DNA of 44,232 nt from Streptomyces glaucescens (GTDB lineage: Bacteria > Actinomycetota > Actinomycetes > Streptomycetales > Streptomycetaceae), in the NCBI RefSeq assembly GCF_002154375.1, contig NZ_MUND01000043.1, positions 1 to 44,232 of the forward strand. Reading direction: 5' to 3'. The position numbers and the translations under genes are program-made. Below are positions 32,752-40,576 of this stretch, piece after piece; positions within the stretch are counted from its first letter, which is position 1; the number at the start of each line of letters is the position of its first letter. The notes beneath the pieces were generated by a model. That model worked only from the letters and a program-made list of their open reading frames with translations. It was not told the origin of the DNA and searched no databases.

Positions 32752-33426
32752 TCAGCCGCTGACCGTGAAGTGCAGGGTGTCCTTCAGGAACGGGATCTCG
32801 AGCCAGGGATTGGGCTGCACCATCAGCGCCAGCAGGACGATCACCGACCCCAGCGCACCGTACGTCGCGATGTCCGTGAACCGGGACCGCACCGCGAGCA
32901 TCCCGACGCCGGGCAGCAGCCAGCGCAGCACCGCGCCACCGAGCAGCGCGACACCCACCAGCAGCGTGCCGAGCCGGAACATGTCGAACGCGGTCAGCAG
33001 CAGCCCGAGGCCGACCGTGCCCAGCACGGCGAGCGTCGGCCACTGCCGGGCGGGCGCCGGAGCGGCACCCGAGGCGGCCCGCCCGCCGCCCTCCGGGCGG
33101 GCTGTGTCCCGGGTGAACAGCGGGAAGCGGCGGGTGGCGCGACGCGGTACGCCGTCGGCGTCCGGCGCGCTGACCGGATCCCGCACCTCGATGGTCTCGG
33201 GCGTACTGCCGATGACCCGCGGCTCGCCGTCCTCGTCGGCGCTCCGCGCGTCCCGCGGCCCACTCTCACCGGCGGTGCCGTGCCGCGGCCCACCCTCACC
33301 GGCGGTGCCGCGCGGCCCGGCGTCACCGTCCGCGCCCCGCGGCCCCCTGTCACCGGAGGTGCCCCGCGCGTCGTCGGGCCCGGCGCCCGCCGCGGTGCCG
33401 ATCGCGTCGTGCTCCTCAGCCGACAC
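32752..33426 (-). CDS. DUF3017 membrane protein with collagen-like N-terminus
   Basis: The 224-residue protein has a hydrophilic N-terminal half and a C-terminal DUF3017 domain with three to four hydrophobic segments ([53 protein letters not shown]). DUF3017 genes commonly follow folD in actinomycetes; the function is unknown. Residues 22-58 are Gly-X-Y triplets with a nine-residue period ending in GPR, resembling collagen. It starts with a GTG at 33426 inside the folD coding region (11-base overlap), so it is translationally coupled to folD. Confidence 0.82.
   Translation of the reverse strand: MSAEEHDAIGTAAGAGPDDARGTSGDRGPRGADGDAGPRGTAGEGGPRHGTAGESGPRDARSADEDGEPRVIGSTPETIEVRDPVSAPDADGVPRRATRRFPLFTRDTARPEGGGRAASGAAPAPARQWPTLAVLGTVGLGLLLTAFDMFRLGTLLVGVALLGGAVLRWLLPGVGMLAVRSRFTDIATYGALGSVIVLLALMVQPNPWLEIPFLKDTLHFTVSG
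33253..33363 (-). repeat. 27-bp tandem repeats encoding Gly-X-Y triplets
   Basis: The coding units are [27 protein letters not shown], a single H, and GTAGESGPR: four nine-residue repeats each ending in GPR. The DNA repeats are imperfect, so selection on the triplet pattern, not only recent slippage, is plausible. Confidence 0.75.
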
Positions 33427-34270
33427 CGCGCTCCGCCGCCTCGACCACGTTGACCAGCAGCTGGGCCCGGGTCATCGGGCCGACGCCGCCCGGGTTCGGG
33501 GAGATCCAGCCGGCCACCTCGGCGACGCCGGGGTGCACATCGCCGACGATCCTGCCCTCGGCGTTGCGGGAGACCCCGACGTCGAGGACGGCCGCGCCCG
33601 GCTTGACGTCCTCGGGGCGGATCAGATGGGCGGACCCGGCGGCGGCGACGATGATGTCCGCGCGGCGCAGGTGGGCGGAGAGGTCACGGGTGCCGGTGTG
33701 GCACTGGGTCACGGTCGCGTTCTCGCTGCGCCGGGTGAGCAGCAGCGGCATCGGGCGGCCGATGGTCACTCCGCGGCCGACGACCACGACCTCGGCGCCC
33801 TTGATCTCGACGCCGTAGCGGCGCAGCAGGGTGAGCACGCCGTTGGGGGTGCAGGGCAGCGGGGCGGGCTCGTTCAGGACCAGCCGGCCGAGGTTCATCG
33901 GGTGCAGGCCGTCGGCGTCCTTGTCCGGGTCCATGAGTTCCAGGATCCGGTTCTCGTCGATGCCCTTGGGCAGCGGCAGTTGGACGATGTAGCCGGTGCA
34001 GGCCGGGTCCTCGTTCAGCTCCCGGACGACCGCCTCGATCTCCTCCTGCGTCGCGGTGCCCGGCAGTTCGCGCTGGATGGAGGCGATGCCGACCTGCGCG
34101 CAGTCGCGGTGCTTGCCGGCGACGTACTTCTGGCTGCCGGGGTCGTCCCCGACGAGGATCGTGCCGAGGCCGGGCGTGACGCCCCTCTCCTTCAGCGCCG
34201 CCACGCGGGCGGTCAGATCGGACTTGATCTCGGCTGCGGTGGCCTTGCCATCGAGAATCTGGGCGGTCAT
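33416..34270 (-). CDS. folD: Bifunctional methylenetetrahydrofolate dehydrogenase/cyclohydrolase
   Basis: The 284-residue FolD enzyme interconverts 5,10-methylene-, methenyl- and 10-formyl-tetrahydrofolate, supplying the formyl donor used by PurN and PurH. Visible motifs are [18 protein letters not shown] with the catalytic lysine, [24 protein letters not shown], the NADP loop [13 protein letters not shown], and [14 protein letters not shown] near the end. The ATG at 34270 begins MTAQILDGK. The 3' end overlaps DUF3017. The purine genes that use its product lie about 7 kb away in the same window. Confidence 0.96.
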   Translation of the reverse strand: MTAQILDGKATAAEIKSDLTARVAALKERGVTPGLGTILVGDDPGSQKYVAGKHRDCAQVGIASIQRELPGTATQEEIEAVVRELNEDPACTGYIVQLPLPKGIDENRILELMDPDKDADGLHPMNLGRLVLNEPAPLPCTPNGVLTLLRRYGVEIKGAEVVVVGRGVTIGRPMPLLLTRRSENATVTQCHTGTRDLSAHLRRADIIVAAAGSAHLIRPEDVKPGAAVLDVGVSRNAEGRIVGDVHPGVAEVAGWISPNPGGVGPMTRAQLLVNVVEAAERGVG

Positions 34271-34335
34271 GGCCCCATCCTCCCGGATGACCGGCCCCCG
34301 GTTCCAATCCGGGCCGCCGTTCCCGAGCCGTGACC

Positions 34336-34354
34336 TTGTTGCACTTGCACAACA
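34336..34354. promoter_or_regulatory. Direct/inverted repeat upstream of folD
   Basis: TTGCAC is repeated in tandem (34339-34350), and the outer words TGTTG and CAACA form an inverted repeat. It lies 66 bases upstream of folD in the 240-bp region divergent from the membrane protein gene at 34511. Confidence 0.35.
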
Positions 34355-34510
34355 CATGGGAAACCCGGCTGGACAATCCGCCCGTGACTGAAGAACGATT
34401 GAGGCCACAGTGCCGCGGGCAGTACCGGGGGGACGAACCGCATCTGTAGAACCTTCCTCCGCATCGCGCCGCGTCGTCCCCGCACATCAGGCAACGGAGG
34501 AAAGACCGCC

Positions 34511-35140
34511 ATGAGTTTCGGCGACCCGAACAACCCCTACGGGCAGCCGCCCCAGCAGCCCCCGGCCGGCGCTCCCGGCTACGGCTACCCGCAGCAGCCC
34601 CCCGGCGTTCCCCCGCAGGCGAACTACGGCTACCCGCAGCAGCCGGCGTACCCCGGCTACCCGGGCGGCAACATGATGCTCCCGCAGTCCATGCCGGGCC
34701 TGCTGGTCACCGCCCGTGTCTTCCTCTTCATCATCTCCGCGGTGCAGATCCTGGGCGCGCTGGCGTTCCTGTACTTCGCGGCCTTCGCGAGCGACGTCTC
34801 CGACGGCGCGGACGAACTGGGCTTCAGCTCGGTCGGCGACGGCGGTGACGCGGCGGCCGGCATCTTCGCCATATTCGCCCTGATCGCCGCGGCGCTGGCG
34901 GCGCTCTCCATCACCCTCGGCGTCAAGTTCGGCCGGGGCGGCCAGGGCATCCGCATCACGACGGTGATCTACGGCGCGCTCGGCGCGATCGTCGGCCTGG
35001 TCGGGCTGTTCGTCGGCCTCGACACCGGCATGGCCTCGTCCGTCATCGGCCCGCTGCTCTGGCTGGTCTTCGGCGGCATCATCGCGGCGGCCCCGGTCGT
35101 CCCCAGCGGCACCGCCTGGTTCGCCCGCCCGCGCTACTGA
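34511..35140 (+). CDS. Small membrane protein with Pro/Gln/Tyr/Gly-rich N-terminus
   Basis: The 209-residue protein has a disordered N-terminal tail with repeated GYGYPQQP/NYGYPQQP motifs (about residues 8-50). Four hydrophobic helices follow: VTARVFLFIISAVQILGALA, IFAIFALIAAALAALSITL, TTVIYGALGAIVGLVGLFVG and a last one ending in IIAAAPVVPSG. Such tails are common in actinobacterial DUF4064/DUF4190-like membrane proteins of unknown role. The ATG at 34511 is preceded by GGAGGAAAGACC. A very strong terminator follows, isolating it from the kinase cassettes. Confidence 0.75.
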   Translation: MSFGDPNNPYGQPPQQPPAGAPGYGYPQQPPGVPPQANYGYPQQPAYPGYPGGNMMLPQSMPGLLVTARVFLFIISAVQILGALAFLYFAAFASDVSDGADELGFSSVGDGGDAAAGIFAIFALIAAALAALSITLGVKFGRGGQGIRITTVIYGALGAIVGLVGLFVGLDTGMASSVIGPLLWLVFGGIIAAAPVVPSGTAWFARPRY

Positions 35141-35161
35141 GCGCAGCTCCGGCACCGTTCA

Positions 35162-35209
35162 CACCAAGGGCCGTGTCTCACCCGATCGAGGGGGGACACG
35201 GCCCTGGTG
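35162..35209 (+). terminator. Strong terminator before the FHA-kinase cassettes
   Basis: CACCA-A-GGGCCGTGTC (35162-35177) pairs with GACACGGCCC-TGGTG (35195-35209), 15 pairs with one bulged A and a 17-base loop. Confidence 0.75.
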
Positions 35210-35292
35210 CGTCCGCGGGAGCCGGGCTGGGTAGCACTCGGGCGGCCGGTCCGTGGAGCCGTCGAGCACGGGCCGGGCTCGGGAGACGCACC

Positions 35293-36045
35293 GTGTACAG
35301 CATCATCGTGGTACCGCCGCCGGCCACGACGAACGACACCCGCCCCGCACAGCTCCGCCTCGCCCCCGGCGAGCGGCTGGCCTTCGGGCGCGGCGCCGGG
35401 AACGGCCTCGTGATCGCCCACGACGGGGTCTCCCGCAGAGCGGGCGAGATCGCCGCGCAGGGCGCCTTCTGGATACTGAGCAACCTCAGCCGGGAACAGA
35501 CGTACGTCGTGGAGAACCCGGAGGGGGCCGGCGAGCACATCAAGGTCGCCCCGGGGCGGCTGGACGCGCCCGTGCCCTTCGAGTTCTCCCGGATCGTGCT
35601 GCCCGCCGCCGGTGATCTGCTGCCGGTCGAGGTGTGGGCGCCGCGCCACGACCACCTCCGCCCCGAGTCCGGGCTCGACGGTGTGACCACCGCGCCCGCC
35701 TTCTCCCTGGACCCCACCAAGCGCTACTTCGCGGTGCTGGCCGCCCTGTGCGAACCCCGGCTGCGCGGCGCGCCGCACGCCCCGCTGCCCACCGTGGACC
35801 AGGTCGTCGACCGGCTGCGCCCCGGCTGGCCGGCCGCGTCGCGCGCCTCGGTGCAGTGGAACATCGACTACCTCGCGGTGAAGCTCCGGCTGAAGCCGGG
35901 CCCGGAGACGGCCGACGCCGGGCCCCGGCTCAACGGCAAGAAGGAGTCCCTGGTGTCGCTGGCGCTCCGCTTCGACCTGGTCCGGGAGGAGGACCTCGGC
36001 CTCCTCGCCCCGGGGCGGCCGGCCGCGGACCGGGCGGCCGGGTGA
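35293..36045 (+). CDS. FHA-like/winged-helix-like protein, cassette 1
   Basis: The 250-residue cytosolic protein has two halves. Residues ~25-105 look like an FHA domain: LAFGR (Gly32-Arg33), VIAHDGVSRRAGEI, then ...YVVENPEGAGEHI. The usual FHA histidine after Ser-Arg is missing. Residues ~142-235 look like a winged helix (TKRYFAVLAALCEPRL, VDQVVDRLRPGW, ASVQWNIDYLAVKLRLKPG, KKESLVSLALRFDLV). FHA domains bind phosphothreonine; with the coupled kinase downstream (GTGA overlap at 36042) this suggests a kinase-controlled DNA-binding protein. DNA binding is inferred. The GTG at 35293 has GGGAG upstream and matches the paralogue start. Confidence 0.7.
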   Translation: MYSIIVVPPPATTNDTRPAQLRLAPGERLAFGRGAGNGLVIAHDGVSRRAGEIAAQGAFWILSNLSREQTYVVENPEGAGEHIKVAPGRLDAPVPFEFSRIVLPAAGDLLPVEVWAPRHDHLRPESGLDGVTTAPAFSLDPTKRYFAVLAALCEPRLRGAPHAPLPTVDQVVDRLRPGWPAASRASVQWNIDYLAVKLRLKPGPETADAGPRLNGKKESLVSLALRFDLVREEDLGLLAPGRPAADRAAG

Positions 36046-37599
36046 CCGGACGGGACGGGCCGTACGCGGTACCGGTGCCACGCGGGTACCGGGTGGGCGC
36101 ATGGGAGGTGCGGGCTCCGATCGCGACCGGGGCGTTCGGCAGCGTGTACGAAGGGTGCCGTGTCGGAGACGGTGGCGCCCTCCCCCGCACCGCCGCCCTG
36201 AAGTTCCTGCCCACCGGCACCAGCACCCCGCGCCACCTGGCCCATCTGCGCGAGCTGACCGACCGGGAGGTCGAACTGCACCGCCGGGTGACCCGGTCCC
36301 GGCTGATCCGGATGTACGAGACGCTGACCGTCGACGATCCGGGCCGCCCGGGACTCGACGGTGCCACCGTCCTCGTCCTGGAGAAGGCGGAGGGCTCGCT
36401 GGCGGCGCTGCTCGCCCGGGCGCCCCGACCGCCCCGCGGCCCCGCCCTGCTCGCGCAGATCTGCGAGGGCCTGCACCAGCTGCACGGCGCGGGCTGGGTG
36501 CACGGCGACCTGAAACCCGCCAACGTGCTGCTGATGGGCGACGGTTCGGCCCGCCTCGCCGACTTCAACATGGCCGCCGAGTTGGAGGGCACCCACGCCT
36601 ACACGCCCGCCTTCGCCACCCCCGACTACACCCCGCCGGAACTCCTCTGGTCGGAGATCGGCGAACGCGGGCGCCGGATCCGCCCGTCGGCCGACATCTG
36701 GGCCTTCGGCGTCCTCGCCCACCTCGTCCTCACCGGCGCCTTCCCGCTGCCCGGCGGCACTCCGGCGGCCCGCCGCGACGCGGCCGTCGCGTACGCCCGC
36801 GGCGCGGAGGAGCTGCGCCTCTCCCCCGGGCTGCCGGAGTGCTGGCGGGAGATCGTGCGGTCCTGCCTGGCCCGGACGCACGAGGAGCGGATCGGCGGTG
36901 AGGCGCTGCTGCGGGGGGGTGCGGGAGGCGGCGGGCGAGGCCGGGGCGCGCCGCCCGCGCCGCCGTACGGCCGGTCTGGCCGCGGCGGTCGCCACGATGG
37001 CCGCGGTGGTGGTGCTCGGCCACGGCGACACCGCCCGCACGGGGGGCGAGGGTGCCGCCGGTCCGGGCCGCGCGGGCACCACCGCGCCGGCCCCCGCGCC
37101 GGCTGCCGGCTACGGAGCCGACGAACTCCGTACCGACAAGGGCGTCCCGGTCGCCTACCGCCGGCTCATCGTCGACTCGGCGCACGCCTGCGTCCGGCCG
37201 CTGATCAGCCCGGTGCTCATCGCGGCGATGCTGAAGGCGGAGAGCGACTTCGACCCCGGCCTCGCCGATCCCGCGCGGGACGAGTACGGCATCGCCCGCT
37301 GGACCCCGCGCGTGCTGCGCTGGTGGATCCGGGCGGACGGCCTGCCCGCCGACGAGGTCCCCGAGCCGCCGTTCACCCCCGCCGAGTCGATCCCGGCGAT
37401 GGGCCGCTACCTCTGCGCCATCGAAGCGCGTCTGCACCGGTCCCTGCCGGGCGACCGCCGGCTGCTGGTCGCCGCCGCGTACCGGACCTCGTACGGGACG
37501 GTGAACAGGACGCGCAAAGTGCCCGCGGCGTACCGCGCCTACACCGACCGCGTCGCCCGCTACCTCCAGGAGTACACCCCCGCCCCGGCGCTGCTGTGA
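36042..37599 (+). CDS. Membrane Ser/Thr kinase with lysozyme/SLT-like ectodomain, cassette 1 (+1 frameshift at 36912-36920)
   Basis: If one G is removed from the run of seven at 36913-36919, this is a 518-residue receptor kinase. Kinase domain ~15-290: loop ATGAFGSVY, Lys54, HGDLKPAN (His154-Asp156, Asn161), DFN (174-176) in place of DFG, PPE at 198-200. TM helix ~310-326. Ectodomain ~370-510 resembles a transglycosylase fold (SPVLIAAMLKAESDFDP, then YGIARW). As given, the frame leaves the TM/ectodomain frame after LLR (residue 291) and stays open to 38090. The paralogue at 38961 reads straight through the equivalent site, so a one-base insertion (real or sequencing error) is likely. Confidence 0.75.
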
Positions 37600-37604
37600 C
37601 CCTC

Positions 37605-37621
37605 GGAAGTCCGAGGTACCG
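37605..37621 (+). promoter_or_regulatory. Motif shared by both secreted-protein leaders, copy 1
   Basis: GGAAGTCCGAGGTACCG lies just after the kinase 1 stop and 110 bases before the SH3-like gene. It matches GGAACGTTCGAGGTACCG at 40490 upstream of the other secreted gene, with the last 10 bases identical. Confidence 0.4.
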
Positions 37622-37730
37622 GCGCGGGCGGCGGGGCGGCACGGTGGAGCACGACCAAGGACGGTCGCCGGCTCCCCCGGGGGAGGGCCGGGGACCGGCC
37701 GCACCACCGCACACGACTGGGGGAACAGTC

Positions 37731-38090
37731 ATGTCCACCACCTTCCGCAAGGCCCTCGCCCTCGGCGCCGCCGCCGTCACCGCCGGCGCCGCGCTCACCC
37801 TGACCTCGGCCGCCAACGCCCAGGCCGCCGCGCCCTGCTGGCAGGACGGCTCCGTCTGGTACTGCAACAACGCCACCGGCGCGAACGTGTACGCGGGTGC
37901 GAACAGCAACCGGGTCGTCGGCCGGATGTACTCCAACCCGTCCTTCTTCGTCTGCAAGTTCGACGGCGGCCAGAACCACGGCGGCCCGCACCCCACCCGC
38001 TGGGTCCACACCCAGGCGGACAACGGCCAGTGGGGCTGGATGAGCGACAACGACATCTCCTCGGAGACGAACCCGCTGCCGTCCTGCTGA
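37731..38090 (+). CDS. Small secreted cysteine-containing SH3-like protein, cassette 1
   Basis: The 119-residue protein has a Sec signal peptide (cleavage likely in ANAQAAA, residues 29-34). The mature part of about 85 residues has four cysteines (36, 45, 75, 119) and an SH3-like pattern (GANVYAGANSNRVVGRMY ... RWVHTQADNGQWGWMSDNDIS), as in bacterial SH3 domains that bind cell-wall peptides. The ATG has a GGGGGAA ribosome-binding site. It follows kinase 1 by 131 bases, whereas the equivalent position in cassette 2 holds an unrelated peptidoglycan-binding protein. A strong terminator follows. Confidence 0.75.
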   Translation: MSTTFRKALALGAAAVTAGAALTLTSAANAQAAAPCWQDGSVWYCNNATGANVYAGANSNRVVGRMYSNPSFFVCKFDGGQNHGGPHPTRWVHTQADNGQWGWMSDNDISSETNPLPSC

Positions 38091-38107
38091 GTCAGCGGCG
38101 AGGATGT

Positions 38108-38138
38108 TCGGCCACTCACACGGAGTGTGGGTGGCCGA
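38108..38138 (+). terminator. Terminator between cassette 1 and cassette 2
   Basis: TCGGCCACTCACAC (38108-38121) and GTGTGGGTGGCCGA (38125-38138) form a 14-bp stem with one T-G wobble and a GGA loop, 17 bases after the SH3-like stop. Confidence 0.8.
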
Positions 38139-38177
38139 CTCGCCTTGTCCGGCGAAAGCTTCGCGGCCGGGGCGCCG

Positions 38178-38204
38178 GGCAACCTACCCTTTCCCTCACG
38201 TATG
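38178..38204 (+). promoter_or_regulatory. Candidate ECF-type promoter of cassette 2
   Basis: GGCAACC (38178-38184) and CGTATG (38199-38204) resemble the -35 AAC and -10 CGT of extracytoplasmic-function sigma factors, with a 14-15 base spacer. It lies between the cassette 1 terminator and the GTG at 38224. No equivalent is obvious before cassette 1. Confidence 0.3.
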
Positions 38205-38223
38205 CGGGGGAAGGGGACGACCG

Positions 38224-38964
38224 GTGTACAGCATCATCGTCGTGCCGCCGGCGTGCGGCACACCCGACGGCCAGATCAGGATCGCGCCCGGGGACCGGCT
38301 CGCCTTCGGCCGGGCGGAACTCGACGGCGGGCTCGTCCTCGCCCACGACGGAGTGCCCCGGATGGCCGGCGAGATCACCGCGCACCGCACCTACTGGCTG
38401 CTGAGCAACCTCAGCGAGCACCAGACCTACGTGGTCGAGAACCCGGAAGGCGCCGGGGAACACGTCAAGGTCGGCCCGGGACGGCTGGACGCGCCCGTCC
38501 CCTTCGAATTCTCGCGGGTGGTGCTGCCCGCCGCGGGCGACCTACTCACCCTCGACGTCTGGGCGCCGCGCCACGCCTTCCGCAGCGCGGGCCGCGCCGT
38601 ACTCTCCGGGGCCGCCACGGCACCGGCGTTCACCCTGGACCGCACCAAGCGGTACTACACCGTGCTGGCCGCCCTGTGCGAGCCCCGGCTGCGCGGCGCG
38701 CCGCACGCCCCGCTGCCCGCCGTCGAGGAGCTGGTGGAGCGGCTGCGCCCGGTGTGGCCCGCGGTCACCCGGTCCGCCGTCTACTGGAACATCGACTACC
38801 TCGCCGTCAAGCTCCGTCTGCGCCCGGGCCCCGACACGGCGGAACCGGGCCGGCGCGTCCACGGCAAGAAGGAGTCGCTGGTCTCCCTCGCGCTCCGCTT
38901 CGACCTGGTGCGCGAGGAGGACCTCGGTGTGCTGAACCCGGCCGGCGACGAGGCCGCCCGATGA
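38224..38964 (+). CDS. FHA-like/winged-helix-like protein, cassette 2
   Basis: This 246-residue paralogue of the protein at 35293 matches along its whole length, including VYSIIVVPP at the start, PGRLDAPVPFEFSR, LCEPRLRGAPHAPLP and KKESLVSLALRFDLVREEDLG. The FHA-like half keeps Gly29-Arg30, but the Ser of the phosphothreonine pocket is Pro (VPRMAGEI), so classical binding may be weakened. The winged-helix-like half is conserved. The GTG at 38224 has GGGGA upstream, and the stop overlaps the kinase ATG (ATGA at 38961), the same coupling as in cassette 1. Confidence 0.7.
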   Translation: MYSIIVVPPACGTPDGQIRIAPGDRLAFGRAELDGGLVLAHDGVPRMAGEITAHRTYWLLSNLSEHQTYVVENPEGAGEHVKVGPGRLDAPVPFEFSRVVLPAAGDLLTLDVWAPRHAFRSAGRAVLSGAATAPAFTLDRTKRYYTVLAALCEPRLRGAPHAPLPAVEELVERLRPVWPAVTRSAVYWNIDYLAVKLRLRPGPDTAEPGRRVHGKKESLVSLALRFDLVREEDLGVLNPAGDEAAR

Positions 38965-40451
38965 CCGGGGAACACGGCGAGAGCCACACGGTGACCGTCC
39001 CCAAGGGCTACCGCGTCGGCCCCTGGGAGGTCCGCGAGCCCCTCGCGTCCGGCGCCTTCGCCACCGTCTACGCCGCGCACAACTCCGCCGGGGACGACGG
39101 ACTGCCGGCCCGGGCGGCCCTGAAGTTCCTGCCCACCGGCACCCGCACCCCCCGCCAGCTCAGTCATCTGCGGGACCTCGCCGAGCGGGAGGTGGCGCTG
39201 CTGCGGCGGCTGCGCGCGCCGCGTCTGATCCGGATGTACGCCGCGCTGACCGTCGACGACCCGGACCGCCCGGAACTGGACGGGGCCACGGTGATCGTCC
39301 TGGAACGGGCCGAGCGCGCCCTGCAGGATTCTCTGGACCGGGTTCCACGACCGGGCGTCCTGCTCACCCAGATCTGCGAGGGACTGTGCCAGCTGCACGA
39401 CGCGGGCTGGATCCACGGCGACCTCAAGCCCGCCAACGTCCTGCTCATGCGGGACGGTTCGGTGCGCCTGGCCGACTTCGCCCTGGCCGCCGAACTGGAG
39501 GGCACCCACGCCTACGCGCCCGCCTTCGCCACCCCCGACTACACCCCGCCGGAACTCCTCTGGTCGGAGATCGGCGAACGCGGCACCGTCGTCCGCCCGT
39601 CGGCCGACATCTGGGCCTTCGGCGTCCTCGCCCACGTGGTGCTCACCGGCTCCTTCCCCTTCCCCGGCGCCACCACGGAGGCCCGCACGGACGCGGCGGC
39701 GCGCTACGCGCGCGGAACGGAGGAGCTGCGGCTGCCGGATGACCTCCCGGACGAGTGGGCGCAGATCGTGCGAGCGTGCCTGGCCCGCGAGCACACCGGC
39801 CGGATGGACGCCGGGACGCTGCTGCGCCGGGTGCGCGAGGCCGCCGCGGGGGCGCGTCGCAAGCGCCCGGCCAGGGCGCGCGGGCCCGGATTCCGGCGCG
39901 GCCACCCCGTCCTGGCGGGGTGCCTCGCGGCGGTGCTGCTCGCCACGTCGGGCCTCGCGGTCGCGTCCTTCGCGGCGCACCGGTGGGCGACCCGGCCCGA
40001 CGGCACACCGGTGTACGAGGCCCTGCCGAGTGCCTCGGCGGCCCCCACCGGCCCTGCGGGCGAGGTGGTCTGGGGGTACCACCGCTGCGCGGAGGACCGG
40101 GTGTGCTTCTTCAGCGAGCACAACGGCAACGGGCAGATGTGCAGCTGGCGCGAGAGCGACCCGGACTGGGGAACGGGGGCCGAGACCTGTCCCTGGGCCG
40201 CGCACAGCCCCGTCCGCTCGGTCTTCAACAACATCGCGGACGACCAGGGCTTCCTCGGCGTCGTGTACTACCGCGGCGCCGACTTCGCCCCCCGGGGCCA
40301 CGACCGCCGCCGCCCGGCCCAGCGGGCCGGTTGCAGCAACATCAACAGCATGGGGAACCTGGCGGGCACCTACGCGCCGCGCTCGCACAGACTGGTGAAG
40401 AGCTGCTCCTTCTCACCGTCGGTGTGGGGGCTGCTGTCGTCGCTCTGGTGA
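38961..40451 (+). CDS. Membrane Ser/Thr kinase with I36 inhibitor-like ectodomain, cassette 2
   Basis: The 496-residue protein has a kinase domain at ~15-290: loop ASGAFATVY with the last Gly replaced by Ala, Lys55, HGDLKPAN (His152-Asp154, Asn159), DFA (172-174) in place of DFG. A TM helix lies at ~316-338. The ectodomain (~365-496) has six cysteines (376, 382, 394, 410, 458, 482) and resembles peptidase inhibitor family I36/crystallin-like proteins (CFFSEHNGNGQMCSW). HGD makes it a non-RD kinase. It is coupled to the FHA-like gene and followed by a secreted peptidoglycan-binding gene. The kinase domain is very similar to cassette 1; the ectodomain is unrelated. Confidence 0.85.
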   Translation: MTGEHGESHTVTVPKGYRVGPWEVREPLASGAFATVYAAHNSAGDDGLPARAALKFLPTGTRTPRQLSHLRDLAEREVALLRRLRAPRLIRMYAALTVDDPDRPELDGATVIVLERAERALQDSLDRVPRPGVLLTQICEGLCQLHDAGWIHGDLKPANVLLMRDGSVRLADFALAAELEGTHAYAPAFATPDYTPPELLWSEIGERGTVVRPSADIWAFGVLAHVVLTGSFPFPGATTEARTDAAARYARGTEELRLPDDLPDEWAQIVRACLAREHTGRMDAGTLLRRVREAAAGARRKRPARARGPGFRRGHPVLAGCLAAVLLATSGLAVASFAAHRWATRPDGTPVYEALPSASAAPTGPAGEVVWGYHRCAEDRVCFFSEHNGNGQMCSWRESDPDWGTGAETCPWAAHSPVRSVFNNIADDQGFLGVVYYRGADFAPRGHDRRRPAQRAGCSNINSMGNLAGTYAPRSHRLVKSCSFSPSVWGLLSSLW

Positions 40452-40489
40452 ACCGCCTCCCGCGGGAGTGACGGGCGAACCGGGACCCT

Positions 40490-40507
40490 GGAACGTTCGA
40501 GGTACCG
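40490..40507 (+). promoter_or_regulatory. Motif shared by both secreted-protein leaders, copy 2
   Basis: GGAACGTTCGAGGTACCG, 70 bases before the ATG at 40577, matches the element at 37605-37621 with a one-base indel. A 12-bp palindrome CTCCCGCGGGAG (40457-40468) lies between the kinase stop and this motif. Confidence 0.4.
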
Positions 40508-40576
40508 CGCCTCGCGGGGCCGCTGCCATCGTGGTTCCTGCAACGGCACGACATCTTCAACGGGGGAAGGACCCAT

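Noticed and set aside
33253..33363. Possible CRISPR-like or clustered repeat array
   Set aside because: The repeats have no spacers, lie in a coding frame and translate into regular Gly-X-Y triplets.
36042..38090. A single kinase-SH3 fusion protein read straight through in one frame
   Set aside because: Between residue ~291 and the secreted protein the frame is Arg/Pro/Gly-rich with no homology, while the +1 frame encodes a TM helix and ectodomain; the SH3-like gene has its own ribosome-binding site and signal peptide.
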